DNA of 64,000 nucleotides from Bradyrhizobium sp. NAS80.1. Lineage in GTDB: Bacteria > Pseudomonadota > Alphaproteobacteria > Rhizobiales > Xanthobacteraceae. The notes beneath the pieces were generated by a model, which worked only from the letters and a program-made list of their open reading frames with translations, made no database searches and was not told the origin of the DNA. This document shows positions 62,905-64,000 of the stretch, piece after piece. Location of the stretch: positions 1-64,000 of the forward strand of contig NZ_LGHL01000012.1 in the NCBI RefSeq assembly GCF_001908205.1, written 5' to 3'. The position numbers and the translations under genes were made by a program. How positions within the stretch are numbered: the first letter of the stretch is position 1; every line of letters starts with the position of its first letter.

Positions 62905-64000
62905 CTTCGTAGCCCCGGCGCTTCCTGCCCCGTGCGCGCGACATATTCGGTGTAGCCGCCGCCAAACTGGTGGATGCCGTCGGGCGTCAGCTCCAGCACG
63001 CGGTTAGACAGCGTCGCCAGAAAATGCCGGTCGTGCGAGACGAACAGCATGGTGCCCTCGAAATCCGACAGCGCCGTGATCAGCATTTCCTTGGTGGCGA
63101 GATCGAGATGGTTGGTCGGCTCGTCCAGCACCAGGAAGTTCGGCGGGTCGAACAGCATCTTGGCCATCACGAGCCGCGCCTTCTCACCGCCGGAGAGCAC
63201 GCGGCAACGCTTCTCGACGTCGTCGCCGGAGAAGCCGAAGCAGCCGGCCAGCGCGCGCAAGGAGCCCTGCCCTGCGGTCGGAAACGCATCTTCCAGCGAC
63301 TGGAACACGGTACGTTCACCGTCGAGCAGGTCCATCGCGTGCTGGGCGAAGTAGCCCATCTTGACGCTGCCCCCGACCGCCACCGTACCCTGGTCCGGAT
63401 CACTCGCACCGGCGACGAGCTTGAGCAGCGTCGACTTGCCGGCGCCGTTGACGCCCATCACGCACCAGCGCTCGCGCCGGCGGATCATGAAATCGAGGCC
63501 GTCATAGATGCGTTGGCTGCCGTAGCCCTTGTGGACGTTCTTGAGCGCGACGACGTCCTCGCCCGAGCGCGGCGCCGGCGGGAAATCGAACGCGACGCTC
63601 TGGCGGCGGCGCGGTGGCTCGACCCGCTCGATCTTGTCGAGCTTCTTCACACGGCTCTGCACCTGCGCCGCATGCGAGGCGCGCGCCTTGAAGCGCTCGA
63701 TGAACTTGATCTCCTTGGCGAGCATGGCCTGCTGGCGCTCGAACTGCGCCTGCTGCTGCTTCTCGTTCTGCGCACGCTGCTGTTCGTAGAACTCGTAATC
63801 GCCGGTGTAGGTCGTGAGCGAACCGGAATCGATCTCGATCACCTTGGAGATCACGCGGTTAATGAACTCGCGGTCATGCGAGGTCATCAGCAATGTGCCT
63901 TCGTAATCGTGCAGGAACTTTTCCAGCCAGATCAGGCTTTCGAGATCGAGATGGTTGCTCGGTTCGTCGAGCAGCATGACGTCGGGGCGCATCAAGAGGA
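62901..64000 (-). CDS. ABC-F family ATPase (Uup/YheS-like), partial
   Basis: Reverse-strand frame from the window edge to stop 62901-62903; the N-terminal ABC domain lies outside. Visible: VMLLDEPSNHLDLESLIWLE (Walker B of domain one), linker coiled coil (EQQRAQNEKQQQAQFERQQA), then the second ABC domain with NGAGKSTLLKLVAG, LSGGEKARLVMAKMLFDP, FLVLDEPTNHLDLATKEML. ABC-F proteins act on ribosomes. Shares CTAG at 62901-62904 with the stop of the upstream gene. Confidence 0.92.
   Translation of the reverse strand, partial: LLMRPDVMLLDEPSNHLDLESLIWLEKFLHDYEGTLLMTSHDREFINRVISKVIEIDSGSLTTYTGDYEFYEQQRAQNEKQQQAQFERQQAMLAKEIKFIERFKARASHAAQVQSRVKKLDKIERVEPPRRRQSVAFDFPPAPRSGEDVVALKNVHKGYGSQRIYDGLDFMIRRRERWCVMGVNGAGKSTLLKLVAGASDPDQGTVAVGGSVKMGYFAQHAMDLLDGERTVFQSLEDAFPTAGQGSLRALAGCFGFSGDDVEKRCRVLSGGEKARLVMAKMLFDPPNFLVLDEPTNHLDLATKEMLITALSDFEGTMLFVSHDRHFLATLSNRVLELTPDGIHQFGGGYTEYVARTGQEAPGLRS

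Noticed and set aside
1..64000. CRISPR arrays, tRNA or rRNA genes
   Set aside because: No regularly spaced direct repeats and no tRNA- or rRNA-like sequence was noticed when reading; a dedicated search could still find a tRNA I missed.

Overview
The window looks like chromosomal DNA of a Bradyrhizobium-type alphaproteobacterium. This is inferred from the high GC, the Rhizobiales-style small proteins (DUF2934, DUF982, DUF1810, DUF2336, DUF6894-like), H-NS proteins with the YRNP...TWSGRG tail, a Flp pilin, minCDE, panB and the dispersed palindromic repeats. No tRNA, rRNA or CRISPR array was seen.

Layout. Positions 1-9.2 kb are accessory and decayed. They hold the end of an IS66 element, a polysaccharide export lipoprotein, a frameshifted polyprenyl sugar transferase plus a remnant of a second one, three H-NS-family genes, remnants of large secreted proteins (DUF4082 and cadherin/dystroglycan-like) and a peptidoglycan-binding protein. 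From 9.5 to 35 kb lies a mosaic of mostly small genes: a lytic transglycosylase, a phasin, membrane proteins, a PilZ-XRE fusion, phnA, an adenylate cyclase, an Ada/AraC protein, a frameshifted M15-like peptidase, pdxY, paiB, an SMR pump with its TetR regulator, a 3-hydroxybenzoate-type monooxygenase with a divergent MarR, and two L,D-transpeptidase-type proteins (a third-kilobase-scale neighbour set continues to 47 kb). Positions 35.4-38.3 kb are conserved core: minC-minD-minE and panB.

The most system-like unit is 38.3-44.7 kb. A substrate-binding protein diverges from TetR, ABC permease, NAD-dependent epimerase-like protein, GNAT, a dihydrodipicolinate-synthase-like aldolase and ABC ATPase. 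The last five are tightly packed or overlapping, and a shared palindromic site appears on both sides of the TetR gene. It looks like a self-contained uptake-and-processing pathway for an unidentified compound.

The remainder (44.8-64 kb) carries an orphan TRAP binding protein, a DUF2778 protein, a crotonase, a truncated hydratase, a chemoreceptor, a flavin reductase, a split AraC regulator, a DUF2336-PilZ-HD-GYP c-di-GMP cluster, a nitroreductase, an esterase, a PsiF-repeat protein, another PilZ protein, an asparaginase, a metallo-beta-lactamase-fold protein, a glycerophosphodiesterase and a partial ABC-F ATPase.

Caution: four apparent frameshifts fall in short G or C homopolymers (4390-4396, 21039-21044, 21430-21435, 52774-52777), so some broken genes may be sequence errors. 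Protein family calls come from motif recognition by eye; no database search was run.
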